Shown here piece after piece: positions 26,346 to 36,387 of a DNA stretch of 64,000 bases. Source of the stretch: Acinetobacter guillouiae CIP 63.46. Lineage in GTDB: Bacteria > Pseudomonadota > Gammaproteobacteria > Pseudomonadales > Moraxellaceae. Both the position numbers and the translations under genes were made by a program. Below the pieces are notes generated by a model. The model was not told the origin of the DNA. It searched no databases and saw only the letters and a list, made by a program, of their open reading frames with translations. The first letter of the stretch is position 1, and every line of letters begins with the position of its first letter. The stretch covers positions 379,791-443,790 of the forward strand of contig NZ_KB849282.1 of the NCBI RefSeq assembly GCF_000368145.1, read 5' to 3'.

Positions 26346-27056
26346 GTGAAAGATGACTATATATTAATCGTCGATGACGAACTTCCGATTCGAGAAATGA
26401 TTCATACCTCATTGGATATGGCAGGTTTTCAATGCCTGCAAGCTGAAGATGCAAAACAAGCCCATCAAATGATTGTTGACCAACGGCCATCTTTGATTTT
26501 ACTCGATTGGATGATGCCTGGCGGTGTGAGCGGTGTAGACTTATGTCGTCGCTTAAAACGTGATGAAAATTTGGCAGAAATTCCAGTCATCATGTTGACA
26601 GCACGTGGCGAAGAAGACCATAAAGTTCAAGGTCTTGATGCTGGTGCAGACGACTATATGACCAAACCATTCTCTACCCGTGAATTGGTTTCGCGTATTA
26701 AAGCTGTCCTTCGTCGTGCCAATGCACTCAGTGGCGAAAAAACCATTGATGCCAATGGATTAATACTTGATCCAGTGAGCCAACGCGTCAGTTTTAGTGA
26801 TAATATTTTAGAAATGGGTCCAACAGAATACCGCTTATTGGCATTCTTTATGACACATCCTGAACGTGCTTATACACGTGCCCAGCTACTTGATCAGGTC
26901 TGGGGTGGTAACGTGTATATTGAAGACCGTACCATAGACGTACACATCCGCCGCTTACGTAAAGTGCTTGAACCTTATGGTGCTGATCGCTACGTACAAA
27001 CTGTACGTGGAACGGGTTATCGCTTCTCTACCCGTGCAGATGTTGCTTTAGGTTAA
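26346..27056 (+). CDS. phoB: Phosphate regulon response regulator PhoB
   Basis: The 236-residue protein has a receiver domain with the acidic pair in [11 protein letters not shown], phospho-acceptor in [10 protein letters not shown], and the conserved Lys in [14 protein letters not shown], then an OmpR/PhoB winged helix ([33 protein letters not shown]). PhoB activates phosphate-starvation genes. It starts at GTG with AGGA upstream. phoR follows after 25 bases, and Pho boxes precede the gene, so the operon is likely self-activated. Confidence 0.95.
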   Translation: MKDDYILIVDDELPIREMIHTSLDMAGFQCLQAEDAKQAHQMIVDQRPSLILLDWMMPGGVSGVDLCRRLKRDENLAEIPVIMLTARGEEDHKVQGLDAGADDYMTKPFSTRELVSRIKAVLRRANALSGEKTIDANGLILDPVSQRVSFSDNILEMGPTEYRLLAFFMTHPERAYTRAQLLDQVWGGNVYIEDRTIDVHIRRLRKVLEPYGADRYVQTVRGTGYRFSTRADVALG

Positions 27057-27081
27057 GCATTCTCAAGGTAAATAAATTTCT

Positions 27082-28440
27082 ATGTATGAACCCTACCCCG
27101 TCCCAGATCTTGCACGAGAACATAAAAAATTCCGTTACAGTAGCTTGTGGGAATTTGCAAAACAAGATTTACGCCTGCTTGGTTTTTTACTCATCATTGG
27201 CGGATTTATTGGTTTAGGGATAGGGTATTTTTGGATTTGTATTTCCATCGGTTTTGCTGTTTTTTTTCTGTTTCAATTACGCTCTTTATACTTGGTCAAT
27301 GAGTGGATTTCGAATCGTCCTTACGACTCTCCACCCAATCTAGAAGGTATCTGGGGTGCACTGCTTTTTAATGTTTATCGTGCACAACGCCAAGAACGGG
27401 TTGTTCAAGCTGAAATGGTCGGATTGATTGATCGGGCGCAATCCTCACTGATAGCTTTAGCAGAAGCTGTTGTTTTAACGGATGAATTACATCAAATTGA
27501 ATGGTGGAATCCTGCTGCGGAAAGACTGTTAGGCATTCAACCGCTAGATCGTGGTCGTAACATCTTGACTATTATCCGCCAGCCGAGCTTTATTGAATAT
27601 TTTAATAATATCGACCAATCTCCAGATGGCATTAAAATAAAATCTTCGGTTTATGAAGAGCATTATGTACAGATTAAACTAACACGTTTTGGTAGTGAAA
27701 GCCGTTTGCTCGTTGCTTACGATGTCACACGTGTACATAATCTGGAACAAATGCGCAAAGACTTTGTCGACAATATTTCACATGAACTTCGTACCCCACT
27801 GACTGTACTCAGTGGTTATATCGAAACCTTTACCGATCAAGAAGATTTAAATCCGCGCTGGAAACGTGCCTTTGAACAGATGCAATCACAAACACGTCGA
27901 ATGAATGCCTTGGTCAATGACTTACTCTTGCTTTCACGTTTGGAAGGCAATAAACAGGTCGCAAAAAATCAAATCATCGATATGCCGAATTTGATGAATC
28001 AGCTTTTTGATGATGCACAAGCCTACAATGTCGATTATGGCCATACTTTAAATTTAGATATTGACAGTCATTGTGACTTAATTGGTTCTGATGCAGAGCT
28101 TGCCAGTGCGTTTAGTAATTTAATCACCAATGCGATTAAATACACCCCTAAAGGTGGCACTGTTACAATCGGCTGGCATGATGACAGTGAACATGGTTAT
28201 TTCACTGTTGAAGATACCGGGATCGGGATTGATCCAAAACATATTCCACGTTTAACCGAACGCTTTTATCGTGTAGACAGCGCACGAAGCCGCCAAACAG
28301 GTGGAACAGGTTTAGGGCTTGCCATTGTGAAGCATGTTTTAATGCAACATAATGCGTATTTAGAAATTGATTCTAAAGAAAATCGGGGGTCTATTTTTAG
28401 AGTGGTTTTCCCCAAAGAGCGCCTTGATTTTGCAGGTTAA
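27082..28440 (+). CDS. phoR: Phosphate regulon sensor kinase PhoR
   Basis: The 452-residue protein has two membrane helices at about residues 31-65, a PAS domain (from about 112, AEAVVLTDELHQIEWWNPAA), the phospho-histidine box NISHELRTPLTVLSGYIET, and the kinase domain with NLITNAIKYT, DTGIGID and GGTGLGLAIVKH. PhoR phosphorylates PhoB when phosphate is scarce. The lack of a large periplasmic loop is typical of PhoR and distinguishes it from other kinases. Confidence 0.95.
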   Translation: MYEPYPVPDLAREHKKFRYSSLWEFAKQDLRLLGFLLIIGGFIGLGIGYFWICISIGFAVFFLFQLRSLYLVNEWISNRPYDSPPNLEGIWGALLFNVYRAQRQERVVQAEMVGLIDRAQSSLIALAEAVVLTDELHQIEWWNPAAERLLGIQPLDRGRNILTIIRQPSFIEYFNNIDQSPDGIKIKSSVYEEHYVQIKLTRFGSESRLLVAYDVTRVHNLEQMRKDFVDNISHELRTPLTVLSGYIETFTDQEDLNPRWKRAFEQMQSQTRRMNALVNDLLLLSRLEGNKQVAKNQIIDMPNLMNQLFDDAQAYNVDYGHTLNLDIDSHCDLIGSDAELASAFSNLITNAIKYTPKGGTVTIGWHDDSEHGYFTVEDTGIGIDPKHIPRLTERFYRVDSARSRQTGGTGLGLAIVKHVLMQHNAYLEIDSKENRGSIFRVVFPKERLDFAG

Positions 28441-28464
28441 TATTTGATTTTTTGATTAATTCGA

Positions 28465-28899
28465 ATGAAACTATTTCTAGATTGTGAATTTAATGGCTTT
28501 GGTGGTGAATTAATTTCGCTGGCATTGGTTGACGAGAATAATCAACATTTTTATGAAGTTTTAGAATGCGCAGACCCAATTACTTGGGTTAAAGACCATG
28601 TCATGCCTCGTCTAAATCAAAAACCGATTTCCTTAGCGCAATTTCAAAGTCGCTTACAGATTTATTTATCTCAATATACAAGTCTTGAAATTGTGGCAGA
28701 TTGGCCAGAAGACTTTGCCTTGTTTACCCGTAGTCTGGTACTTTCTGCAGGAAAATGTATCCGAACACCTCCGCTGACCATGCAGTTATGGATGCAGGAT
28801 CCAATCGAAACCCATGTCCCCTCTGAAAATCCACACAATGCCTTAGCAGATGCACAAGCTTTAAAGCTGTCTTATTTCAATGCATCGAAATTAATCTAA
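28465..28899 (+). CDS. DEDDh 3'-5' exonuclease, RNase AS-like
   Basis: The 144-residue protein begins FLDCEFNGFGGELISLALVD, giving the first acidic pair (D6, E8); a middle Asp lies in EIVADWPEDFALF, and the end HNALADAQAL supplies His and Asp. This is the DEDDh set of metal-dependent 3'-5' exonucleases, in the small family related to RNase AS. RNA or nucleotide substrates are likely. It lies 24 bases behind phoR and may be read through from it. Confidence 0.82.
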   Translation: MKLFLDCEFNGFGGELISLALVDENNQHFYEVLECADPITWVKDHVMPRLNQKPISLAQFQSRLQIYLSQYTSLEIVADWPEDFALFTRSLVLSAGKCIRTPPLTMQLWMQDPIETHVPSENPHNALADAQALKLSYFNASKLI

Positions 28900-29325
28900 A
28901 ATCTATTCCAGATTTAGCCGCACATTTTTATCAGGTTGCTATTACATAGAAAGAATCACCAAATAGCTCACACTGTTTGTGTATTTACCATTGGAAAGAT
29001 GCTTTGACTCGACAAAAGCATATTTGGAAATTAATACTAAAAAATCGATGTCCAACTTTTAAAATCGTTTTCCTTAAAAAGCACTTATGCCATAACGAGA
29101 ATTCATACTTAGACGTGTGCTGTATATCTTCATAATAAAATTCGAGATCAAGTTGAATAAATGACTTTAGATTATAAAAATAAAGCTTAGTTATATTAAT
29201 GTTGACCAAGTCACACTAGTTAAATATATTGAGAAATATATCTGATTTTAAGCATTATTTTATTATCAGCTATTTTTATAAAAATCTATTCATAAATATC
29301 AACACACTAAAAAATGGACATTACA
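28900..29325. other. Intergenic region without a convincing gene
   Basis: This stretch is very AT-rich. A 74-codon reverse frame (28985-29209) lacks a ribosome site and its product has no recognisable features, so I leave it out. No strong hairpin was seen. The right end contains the leader of the next lipoprotein gene. Confidence 0.5.
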
Positions 29326-29724
29326 ATGAATAAATATAAATTTTCTATTGCAGCTGTTTTAGGATTATTACTGAGTGGGTGCTCTACGACCATGGCAAAA
29401 CTCTCTTATAACGATCTAACAGGGAAAACCGCAAATGAGATGATGAATACCACTCGTGAAGGAAAATACGGACCAGTATGGGGAAAGCCTTATACGATTG
29501 GCGTTGACAAGGATGGAGGTCAATTATTTTTTTATTGGATACGTTCCGATATGGGAATAACAACCGAACAATGTGGACAAGACATGAATCCGGGTGTCGT
29601 AATTCAATATATGTGTAGCTATTCCAATGTCTGGTGGAAGGAATGGAAGATTAAATTTGGACAAGACGGACGAGTTTCTGAATGGAAAATAGTTTCTTTT
29701 AAGGCGGAAAAAAACCACTTATAA
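29326..29724 (+). CDS. Small lipoprotein
   Basis: The 132-residue protein has a lipoprotein signal (AAVLGLLLSGC, Cys at about residue 18) and a mature domain with GPVWGKPYTIGVDKDGGQLFF and paired cysteines (EQCGQ, YMCSYS). I do not recognise the family. I chose the ATG at 29326 with GGA nine bases before it; an ATG four codons earlier is also possible. An inverted repeat follows. Confidence 0.72.
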   Translation: MNKYKFSIAAVLGLLLSGCSTTMAKLSYNDLTGKTANEMMNTTREGKYGPVWGKPYTIGVDKDGGQLFFYWIRSDMGITTEQCGQDMNPGVVIQYMCSYSNVWWKEWKIKFGQDGRVSEWKIVSFKAEKNHL

Positions 29725-29759
29725 CAGGTTTACATCAAATCCCATTCGGCTTTGTGAGC

Positions 29760-29792
29760 TTGACTCTGTTACTCAAAGTGATACAGAGTCAA
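29760..29792. terminator. Inverted repeat, possible terminator
   Basis: TTGACTCTGT and ACAGAGTCAA form a 10-bp perfect stem with a 13-base loop, between the convergent lipoprotein and psd genes. No T-run follows, so function is uncertain. Confidence 0.5.
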
Positions 29793-29836
29793 ACTCAATC
29801 AGCCATTTGTAAAATATAATAATCTATTAATCTCTA

Positions 29837-30688
29837 TTATATTTGATGCCCTAAAGCTTCACCCATCACCACAATAGAATTGGCTTTAAACTGTTCATCC
29901 CAAGTGATTTTATTCTGTTCAAACAATACAACTGCGGTTGAACCTAAATAAAAACGTCCAAGCTCAGCACCCTTTTCTAAGGCTAAATCATGCTGGTTTA
30001 ACTCTAAACGCCCTGTTGGTTTTACTTTGCCAGTCGCCACAGTTTCAATTCCTGCAACGATCATTGCACCCACGAGAACAACCGCCATACGTCCTAATTC
30101 GGTATCAAACAAACATACCATACGCTCATTACGTGCAAATAAACCTGGGATATTCTCTGCTGTCGTTTGGTTTACAGAAAATAACTCACCAGGGATATAC
30201 AAGGTTTCGGTCAACGTTCCTGCAAATGGCATATGGACACGGTGATAATCACGTGGTGACAAATAAACCGTGGCAAATTCACCATTGATAAATGGTGCAG
30301 CCAATTGCGGATCGCCAATCAGTTTGTCTACAGAAAAACTTTGGCCTTTGGCCTGAAAGACATCACCATCTTTAATTTTACCCAACTGAGAAATTGCACC
30401 ATCTGCTGGAGAAACAATACTGGTCTGATCTGCGTCAATTTCTCGAACACCGTCTTTTAAGGCACGGGTAAAAAATTCATTGAATGATTTATATTTTAAA
30501 GCATCACTTTGCTCAGCAATAGAAAGGTCTATCCCGTACTGTGCTTTAAATGCTTGAATCGCTAAATTTTTAACAATTGGATTTTCACTGGCTGCAACTT
30601 TACCAACAACACGGCTGAGTTGCTGTTGCGGAATGACTTTTTGTGCTTGGATAAAAATTTGTTTTTTTAACGCTGATGTAAGACTCAC
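29837..30688 (-). CDS. psd: Phosphatidylserine decarboxylase proenzyme
   Basis: Psd converts phosphatidylserine to phosphatidylethanolamine in the inner membrane. The 283-residue protein has the self-cleavage motif LGST near residue 255, where the Ser becomes the pyruvoyl cofactor, plus [16 protein letters not shown] and PADGAI, all family hallmarks. Its start overlaps the end of the rhodanese gene by 4 bases, so the two are translationally coupled. Confidence 0.96.
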   Translation of the reverse strand: MSLTSALKKQIFIQAQKVIPQQQLSRVVGKVAASENPIVKNLAIQAFKAQYGIDLSIAEQSDALKYKSFNEFFTRALKDGVREIDADQTSIVSPADGAISQLGKIKDGDVFQAKGQSFSVDKLIGDPQLAAPFINGEFATVYLSPRDYHRVHMPFAGTLTETLYIPGELFSVNQTTAENIPGLFARNERMVCLFDTELGRMAVVLVGAMIVAGIETVATGKVKPTGRLELNQHDLALEKGAELGRFYLGSTAVVLFEQNKITWDEQFKANSIVVMGEALGHQI

Positions 30689-31533
30689 GCAGGTGATTCT
30701 CCAGTAATAATTGGACTATCGAGGCGATTGCCCCACTCGCTCCACGCACCATCATAGGCTTGAATATTCCAATCCAATAACCGACCCAAGATATAAGCCA
30801 GACCAGAACGATGATGTGACTGACAATACACCACCACAGGCTGGTCAAATTGAAAGCCTAATTGTTCTAGACGTTGTTGCGTGCGTTCTAGAGGATGCAA
30901 TTTTAAATGATTTTGACGATTAATTGCAGTACTCCATTCAAAATGTTGTGCACTTGGAATGTGACCGCCGCGTCGCGCTGCTAAACGCTGTCCCGTATAT
31001 TCTTCTGAAGTTCGACAATCCCAAACTTGAATCGCTTGCTGTTCAACCTTTTGCAACAGTTTGGCATATTCAATTCGGTGTTGATCAAGATGTTGTAAAT
31101 TGACGGTAACTAAGGGTTCAACTTTGCTAAAGCTTTCCGCTTCAGCCGAAGTTGGGTAGCCTGCTGCCAACCATGCATGAATTCCGCCATTGAGGAGGCT
31201 AGTATTATAAAAACCAAGGCAATGTAAATTCCAAATCAAACGCCCAGCCCAAGCACCACCTTCATCATCGTAGACCACAACATGATGTTCGGGAGAGATG
31301 TTTAAATACTCAATCAGCGCTTTTAAACCGTCCTCATCGGGCAATAACCCTGAAGCTTGTTCTTCCTGTCGAACCAACAGTTGTGGTTTAACATGTAAGG
31401 CATGTGGAATATGTAATTGATCATACACAGAGCTACGACTTAGATCGACAATACGAATTTTGTCATGACCTAAAAATGGCACAAGTTGTTCTGCTTCTAT
31501 GAGTAATTCGAAGTTAAAGGCTGATGTAGTCAT
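30685..31533 (-). CDS. Sulfurtransferase with tandem rhodanese domains
   Basis: The protein of 282 residues has two rhodanese domains. The first is degenerate; the second carries [12 protein letters not shown], with the Cys as sulfur acceptor. The motif after the Cys differs from SseA (CGSGVTA) and from thiosulfate sulfurtransferases, so the donor is unclear. I placed the start at 31533; the frame is open 25 codons further without a ribosome site. It is upstream of psd and overlaps it by 4 bases, a pairing seen in related genomes. Confidence 0.88.
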   Translation of the reverse strand: MTTSAFNFELLIEAEQLVPFLGHDKIRIVDLSRSSVYDQLHIPHALHVKPQLLVRQEEQASGLLPDEDGLKALIEYLNISPEHHVVVYDDEGGAWAGRLIWNLHCLGFYNTSLLNGGIHAWLAAGYPTSAEAESFSKVEPLVTVNLQHLDQHRIEYAKLLQKVEQQAIQVWDCRTSEEYTGQRLAARRGGHIPSAQHFEWSTAINRQNHLKLHPLERTQQRLEQLGFQFDQPVVVYCQSHHRSGLAYILGRLLDWNIQAYDGAWSEWGNRLDSPIITGESPA

Positions 31534-31625
31534 ACGTTTTTCTATTTTAAGACCTTGAGCACAAATGATCTTAGCACAGTGTTTTTTACCAATATGCTGA
31601 TTTTTCACATTCTTTTAGCAAAAAT

Positions 31626-32852
31626 TCAGATATCAATTTTCACTGCTTCGACAACTTCAGGTATTTCAAAGACCTGTCGTAAGTAAGCCAAGAAAGTATC
31701 GTTATCCGTCATGGTTTTTCCGGGACTATCTGAAATTTTCGCCACCGATTGACCATTACACTCCACCAGTTTTAACACAATATTGAGTGGCGTTTGCCCC
31801 ATATCATTGGTCAAATTGGTACCAATACCAAAACTAACTTGAAAGCGATCTTTAAAGTATTGATACAACGCCCATGCACGTTCAATATCTAATCCATCAC
31901 TAAAGGTTAGCATCTTGGTTTTAGTATCAATTTTTAGTTTTCGGTAGTGCTGATAAGCTTTATCGCCCCATTCAAATGGGTCACCACTGTCATGACGTAA
32001 ACCATCGAATAACTTGGCAAAATACAAATCAAAATCTTGTAAGAATGCATCCATACCGACCACATCGGTCAAGGCAATGCCCAAATCACCACGATACTCT
32101 TGTACCCAGGTTTCTAAAGCAGCTTTTTGAAAATCTCTTAAGCGGACATCTAGCGCTTGGAATGCTTGTAGAAACTCATGCGCCATGGTTCCAATGGGAT
32201 GAATATTTAATTCCTTTGCCAAAAGGACATTACTGGTACCTCTAAACACATTGGGTACAGCTGCATGGAAGGTCTGGATCACATGTCTTTGCCAATCTAG
32301 GCTATAACGACGACGAGTACCAAAATCTGAGACTAAAAATGGAGGAGCTTGAGTGCCTTGTTGTTGTTCAAATTTCTTTAATAATTCAACTTTGGCTTGT
32401 AGACGACGTTCACCTTCAACATAAATGTCATCATTACGAATCCGGCTAAAATAAAGTTCATTGACAATCGCCAGAACAAAAATTTCAAACATCATCGCCT
32501 GAACCATTGGGCCTTCAACCCAAATGTCTAAACGACCTTGTTCATCAATACCCGCTTTAATAAAACGGCGTTTGAGTTGGAATAATTCTAAATAGTCAAC
32601 AAAATCACTTTTGATAAAACGCATACTACGTAAATATTGCAATTCATCTTCTTGGAATTTGAGTAAGCAGAGATGATCGAGCTGCTCGTTCAAATCATCC
32701 AGAATATCCGTCAGGGGATAAACCGTAGCATCTAGATTACGACAGCGAAAGTGATACACACTGTGCGTTTGAGGAAATTTATGTAGCACCACTTGTAACA
32801 TGGTAAATTTATATAAATCTGTATCGAGCAAGGATTGGATGATTGGCGCCAT
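31626..32852 (-). CDS. pncB: Nicotinate phosphoribosyltransferase
   Basis: PncB joins nicotinate to PRPP in the NAD salvage pathway. The 408-residue protein opens with [20 protein letters not shown], and carries [27 protein letters not shown] with the phospho-accepting His, and [12 protein letters not shown], all family signatures. The partner nicotinamidase gene pncA is 30 kb away at 61493. Confidence 0.95.
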   Translation of the reverse strand: MAPIIQSLLDTDLYKFTMLQVVLHKFPQTHSVYHFRCRNLDATVYPLTDILDDLNEQLDHLCLLKFQEDELQYLRSMRFIKSDFVDYLELFQLKRRFIKAGIDEQGRLDIWVEGPMVQAMMFEIFVLAIVNELYFSRIRNDDIYVEGERRLQAKVELLKKFEQQQGTQAPPFLVSDFGTRRRYSLDWQRHVIQTFHAAVPNVFRGTSNVLLAKELNIHPIGTMAHEFLQAFQALDVRLRDFQKAALETWVQEYRGDLGIALTDVVGMDAFLQDFDLYFAKLFDGLRHDSGDPFEWGDKAYQHYRKLKIDTKTKMLTFSDGLDIERAWALYQYFKDRFQVSFGIGTNLTNDMGQTPLNIVLKLVECNGQSVAKISDSPGKTMTDNDTFLAYLRQVFEIPEVVEAVKIDI

Positions 32853-33131
32853 ATCTATTTTAATTTCGCTATGCTGTTTTTATTAAAGCATATTTTTCGC
32901 TGAGATAACGTAATCATTTATAAGTGATGAACTATATTTTCAGTTAAGCTCAACATAAATCTCAGCAGAATTATTTTTTCAATTTATCTACTCACATGAT
33001 AATTTTATAAATTCTATTCTTATTCAAAAGCTTATCAACAGCTTCAACTTTTCAGCAATGGCCTACTCGCATCAACTTACAGGGTTTTCCCTGTTAGAAT
33101 AGCGCTATCGTATTTTAGTCTTATTGTTTAT

Positions 33132-33572
33132 ATGCGCGCATTATTACAAAGAGTGTTAGAAGCCAAAGTTGTTGTTGATGGTGAAACCACGGGGAAAATT
33201 CAAAAAGGAATTTTGGTTTTTCTAGGCTTAGCGAAGGAAGATAATTTTGAAAAAGGTCAAAAATTAATTGATAAAATTTTGAAATATCGTTTCTTTGATG
33301 ACGAACAAGGCAAAATGGGCTGGAACGTCAGCCAAGCCAATGGCGGGATTTTATTGGTCTCTCAATTCACCTTAATGGCACAAACGCAAAAAGGCTTGCG
33401 TCCAGACTTTGGGCCAGCCATGCCGCCCGCTGAAGCCCAGGCACTGTATCAACAATTGGTTGATTATGCTCGATCACAATTTAAAAATGTTGAGACGGGT
33501 ATTTTCGCAGCGGATATGAAAGTGCATTTGGTCAATGATGGGCCTGTGACCTTTAACTTGGAAGTTGAATAA
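33132..33572 (+). CDS. dtd: D-aminoacyl-tRNA deacylase
   Basis: Dtd removes D-amino acids wrongly attached to tRNA. The 146-residue length is typical. Signatures are MRALLQRVLEAKVVVDGE at the start, LLVSQFTLMA (SQFTL motif) and NDGPVTF, the Gly-cisPro motif that enforces D-specificity. It is monocistronic with a long terminator hairpin after it. Confidence 0.95.
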   Translation: MRALLQRVLEAKVVVDGETTGKIQKGILVFLGLAKEDNFEKGQKLIDKILKYRFFDDEQGKMGWNVSQANGGILLVSQFTLMAQTQKGLRPDFGPAMPPAEAQALYQQLVDYARSQFKNVETGIFAADMKVHLVNDGPVTFNLEVE

Positions 33573-33620
33573 TTAAAAGCTGAATAATCAAAAGCTTGAT
33601 CTTAATACCAATGTTTAAAT

Positions 33621-33653
33621 CTTAAAAAGCCCGATCAGATCGGGCTTTTTAAG
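33621..33653. terminator. Bidirectional terminator
   Basis: Fifteen-base arms with core AAGCCCGAT/ATCGGGCTT form a perfect stem with a 3-base loop. It lies between the convergent dtd and SCP2 genes. Confidence 0.95.
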
Positions 33654-33666
33654 ATTTTCGATTCGC

Positions 33667-34146
33667 TTAGCGTCCAATCTTCTCTTTTAAGAATTGACGT
33701 GCCAATTTAATTTTATCTTTTACTGGTTTTGGAACTTTTGGTGGAATCAGTTTAGCCACTTGGTTAAACCAGACCAACAAACTGAAATCGCCTTCCATTT
33801 TGATGCTGCCGTTTTGCATACCCGTCATAAAAGCCGTTGGATCGCCTTTTACCAAAGTTTTTACACCTTGCTCACTGTCAGCAAACTGTAAAACAAAATC
33901 AGCTTTTTGTTCAGCACCTGAAACTGTATCAATTTGACCATTGTTCACAATAATTTGGCGTGCCACGCCCAAGTCAGTACCAATCTGAATACGGAACTGA
34001 CGGTCATGGGTCAATTCAATAAATTTTGGACTGGTACGAGCCAATTGTTTCATACGAAGTGCTAAACCCAATACAAGCAAATCCAGTGGATCTGTACTTG
34101 CATCAACGATTGGTAACTTCACAACTGGAATTGCAGAAAGTTTCAT
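33667..34146 (-). CDS. SCP2 sterol-binding domain protein
   Basis: The 159-residue protein fits the SCP2 fold: FRIQIGTDLGVARQIIVNNG, ADFVLQFADSEQGVKTLVKG, and MTGMQNGSIKMEGDFSLLVW. SCP2 domains bind lipids or acyl chains, and stand-alone bacterial members, UbiJ among them, are thought to carry hydrophobic intermediates. No ubiquinone genes are adjacent, so I do not assign UbiJ. Confidence 0.8.
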   Translation of the reverse strand: MKLSAIPVVKLPIVDASTDPLDLLVLGLALRMKQLARTSPKFIELTHDRQFRIQIGTDLGVARQIIVNNGQIDTVSGAEQKADFVLQFADSEQGVKTLVKGDPTAFMTGMQNGSIKMEGDFSLLVWFNQVAKLIPPKVPKPVKDKIKLARQFLKEKIGR

Positions 34147-34362
34147 GACATTTAAGCCTGTTGTTTTTTAAATTAGATTCGAATTTGCTCATCCTAGCAT
34201 AACTTGTCATTGCGTAGACATGGCTTTCAGAGCAAAGTATAAACTGAAAAAAAGGTATACCATTATGATATACCTTGGAATGTCTAAATTGATTTTTTTC
34301 GTGTAATTAAAGTCACTATTGTTATCTTAGCGTTCATATTGACTGAAGTTTTCACTCAAAAC

Positions 34363-34677
34363 TTATTCATCTTCATAGACTGGGGTATGTTCAATATATT
34401 GGCGATTTGCCAATGCTTTTTGTGCACGATTGTCTTCACGCAATAAGAGAGCAATCAATGCAGACATCGCCAACATAATCGCGGTTAAATAGCTATATGC
34501 GACCGAAATATCAAAGATGTTCTGTACACTATAACGCATTGCTTCCAAGGTGCCCCAGAAGATCATGCCTGCAAACATAAACCCTAACCAATGACGATAA
34601 GGGGAAAAGAAAACGGTAGCCAACGCTGCAGCAATTAGACCGAATCCAATCAATATTGCAAATGTTGTTGATACCAT
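34363..34677 (-). CDS. Small membrane protein
   Basis: The 104-residue protein has three hydrophobic segments (about residues 3-22, 30-45 and 60-82) and a charged, probably cytoplasmic tail. I do not recognise the family. The start at 34677 is set by a GGAGG ribosome site at ideal spacing; the frame is open five codons further, from TTG, without support. Confidence 0.72.
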   Translation of the reverse strand: MVSTTFAILIGFGLIAAALATVFFSPYRHWLGFMFAGMIFWGTLEAMRYSVQNIFDISVAYSYLTAIMLAMSALIALLLREDNRAQKALANRQYIEHTPVYEDE

Positions 34678-35107
34678 AACAACCTCCGTCAAAATGATGC
34701 CTTATAAAAAAACCGTTTAAATAGGTGTTTCACAACAATTTCAAGCTTTATAATTTTTCTTAAATCACCTTATAGAAGCTTATGCTTTGCATTATGTATA
34801 GTTTTTAAGAGAAGGAAAGCGCTGTTTTCTGCTTAAACGACACACTTTGTCGCAACATTCATTTGTCATTACATTTTTTAAGAATCCTGTTTTTCTCACA
34901 ATCTAATTACCATCAATCATGCAGTGTCATTACAAAAAAATACACACAGCTTTTAATCCCTAAAAAACTTTTTTTAAGTTCTAAAACGAATATTTTTATC
35001 AAGCTGTTTTATTGAGCGCGAATGGCAGCAAAGTGATTCATTTTCAAATAAAAAATAGCGACTTAAAGTCGCTATTTGTCATGATTCTGCAATATAACCC
35101 ATGTCAT
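34678..35107. other. Intergenic region with a terminator near its right end
   Basis: This 430-base stretch holds the leader of the small membrane protein gene and, at 35053-35077, a hairpin behind serB. Between them I see only AT-rich sequence with no supported frame. Confidence 0.55.
35053..35077. terminator. Terminator behind serB
   Basis: AAATAGCGACT pairs with AGTCGCTATTT over a 3-base loop. It lies 30 bases past the serB stop on the reverse strand and is bordered by A-run. Confidence 0.8.
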
Positions 35108-36328
35108 TTAAGCACGGGACAAATCTTTATCATGCACGCCTAAAAGATAAAGCACACCATCTAGACCTACACTTGAAATAGCTTGATTGGCATTTTGGCG
35201 AACCACAGGTTTAGCACGGAATGCGACTCCAAGCCCTGCAATTGAAAGCATCGGTAAATCGTTTGCGCCATCTCCAACCGCAATCGCTTGCTCAGGTGAA
35301 ATCCCCATTTTTCCAGCCAATTCAGTCAAGAGATACGCCTTGCGCGCACCATCAACGATATGGCCTTTAACCTCACCTGTCACAACACCATTTTCAACAT
35401 CGAGGATATTGGCATGCACTTCATCAATGCCCAATTTTTCTTGTAGATATTCAGCAAAGTACTGAAAACCACCAGATAAAATCGCAGTTTTATAACCCAG
35501 TGATTTTAGTGTCGAGATTAACCGCTCGGCACCTTCTGTCACGGTTAGTCGTTCAGCAATTTGAGGCAATACTGTGGCATCAAGGCCTTTAAGTAACGCA
35601 ACGCGTGCACGGAAACTTTGTTGAAAATCTAACTCCCCTTGCATTGCACGTTCAGTGATTTCAGCGACTTTATCGCCCACCCCTGCTTCTTTAGCAAGTT
35701 CGTCAATCACTTCTTGCTCAATCAAAGTCGAGTCCATGTCGAAGCAGACTAAGCGACGATTACGGCGATAGGCATTGTCTTCCTGCACCGCGACATCAAT
35801 ATTTAATTCAGCAGAAAGCCGTAAACATGCGGCACGCATCGCCTGTGCATCCAGCATTTGCCCACTCAAACCGAATTGAACACATGAACGTTTCAGTCCA
35901 TCTTGGTGTCCATTGCGCTCGGGACGCCCCGACAAGCGCGTCACTGTTTCAATGTTAAAACCTTGACTTGAAACAATATTGGTCACCGCTTGCAGATGTT
36001 CGGCTGTGAGCTCTGGTGCTAAAGCGGTCACGATATAACGTGTGCGCCCACCTTCACTCACCCATTGGTCATATTCTGCGCCTGAAATCGGCTTAAAACG
36101 AACAGTTAAACCAATATCATGTGCTAAAATAAGGATGTCTTTCATGGCTAAAGCTGTTGCAGTTTGATCGTTTGACGACACTACAATACCTAAAGTCAAT
36201 TGATTATGGATGACCGCCTGTCCTACATCTAATATTTGCAAAGAATGTACGGACAACACTTGCATTAATCGAGTAAACTGATTGGGTTGGTCAGGTCCTA
36301 AAAATGAAATAAGAATGATTTCTCGCAT
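35108..36328 (-). CDS. serB: Phosphoserine phosphatase
   Basis: SerB makes serine from phosphoserine. The 406-residue protein has N-terminal ACT-like regulatory domains (about residues 1-180) and a HAD phosphatase domain: VCFDMDSTLIEQEVIDELA with catalytic Asp, TAILSGGFQYFAEYL, and VGDGANDLPMLSIAGLGVAF. The long two-domain form is usual in Acinetobacter and mycobacteria. The divergent gene at 36388 is an Smp-like membrane protein, the same serB/smp arrangement as in Escherichia coli. Confidence 0.95.
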   Translation of the reverse strand: MREIILISFLGPDQPNQFTRLMQVLSVHSLQILDVGQAVIHNQLTLGIVVSSNDQTATALAMKDILILAHDIGLTVRFKPISGAEYDQWVSEGGRTRYIVTALAPELTAEHLQAVTNIVSSQGFNIETVTRLSGRPERNGHQDGLKRSCVQFGLSGQMLDAQAMRAACLRLSAELNIDVAVQEDNAYRRNRRLVCFDMDSTLIEQEVIDELAKEAGVGDKVAEITERAMQGELDFQQSFRARVALLKGLDATVLPQIAERLTVTEGAERLISTLKSLGYKTAILSGGFQYFAEYLQEKLGIDEVHANILDVENGVVTGEVKGHIVDGARKAYLLTELAGKMGISPEQAIAVGDGANDLPMLSIAGLGVAFRAKPVVRQNANQAISSVGLDGVLYLLGVHDKDLSRA

Positions 36329-36387
36329 GAATTGACTCGGGTCTGAGCTACAACAATTGGAAGAATCATAATCGAAATCGAAATTTT

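Noticed and set aside
28985-29209. 74-codon reverse frame
   Set aside because: No ribosome site and a random-looking AT-driven composition rich in Phe, Ile, Lys and Tyr.
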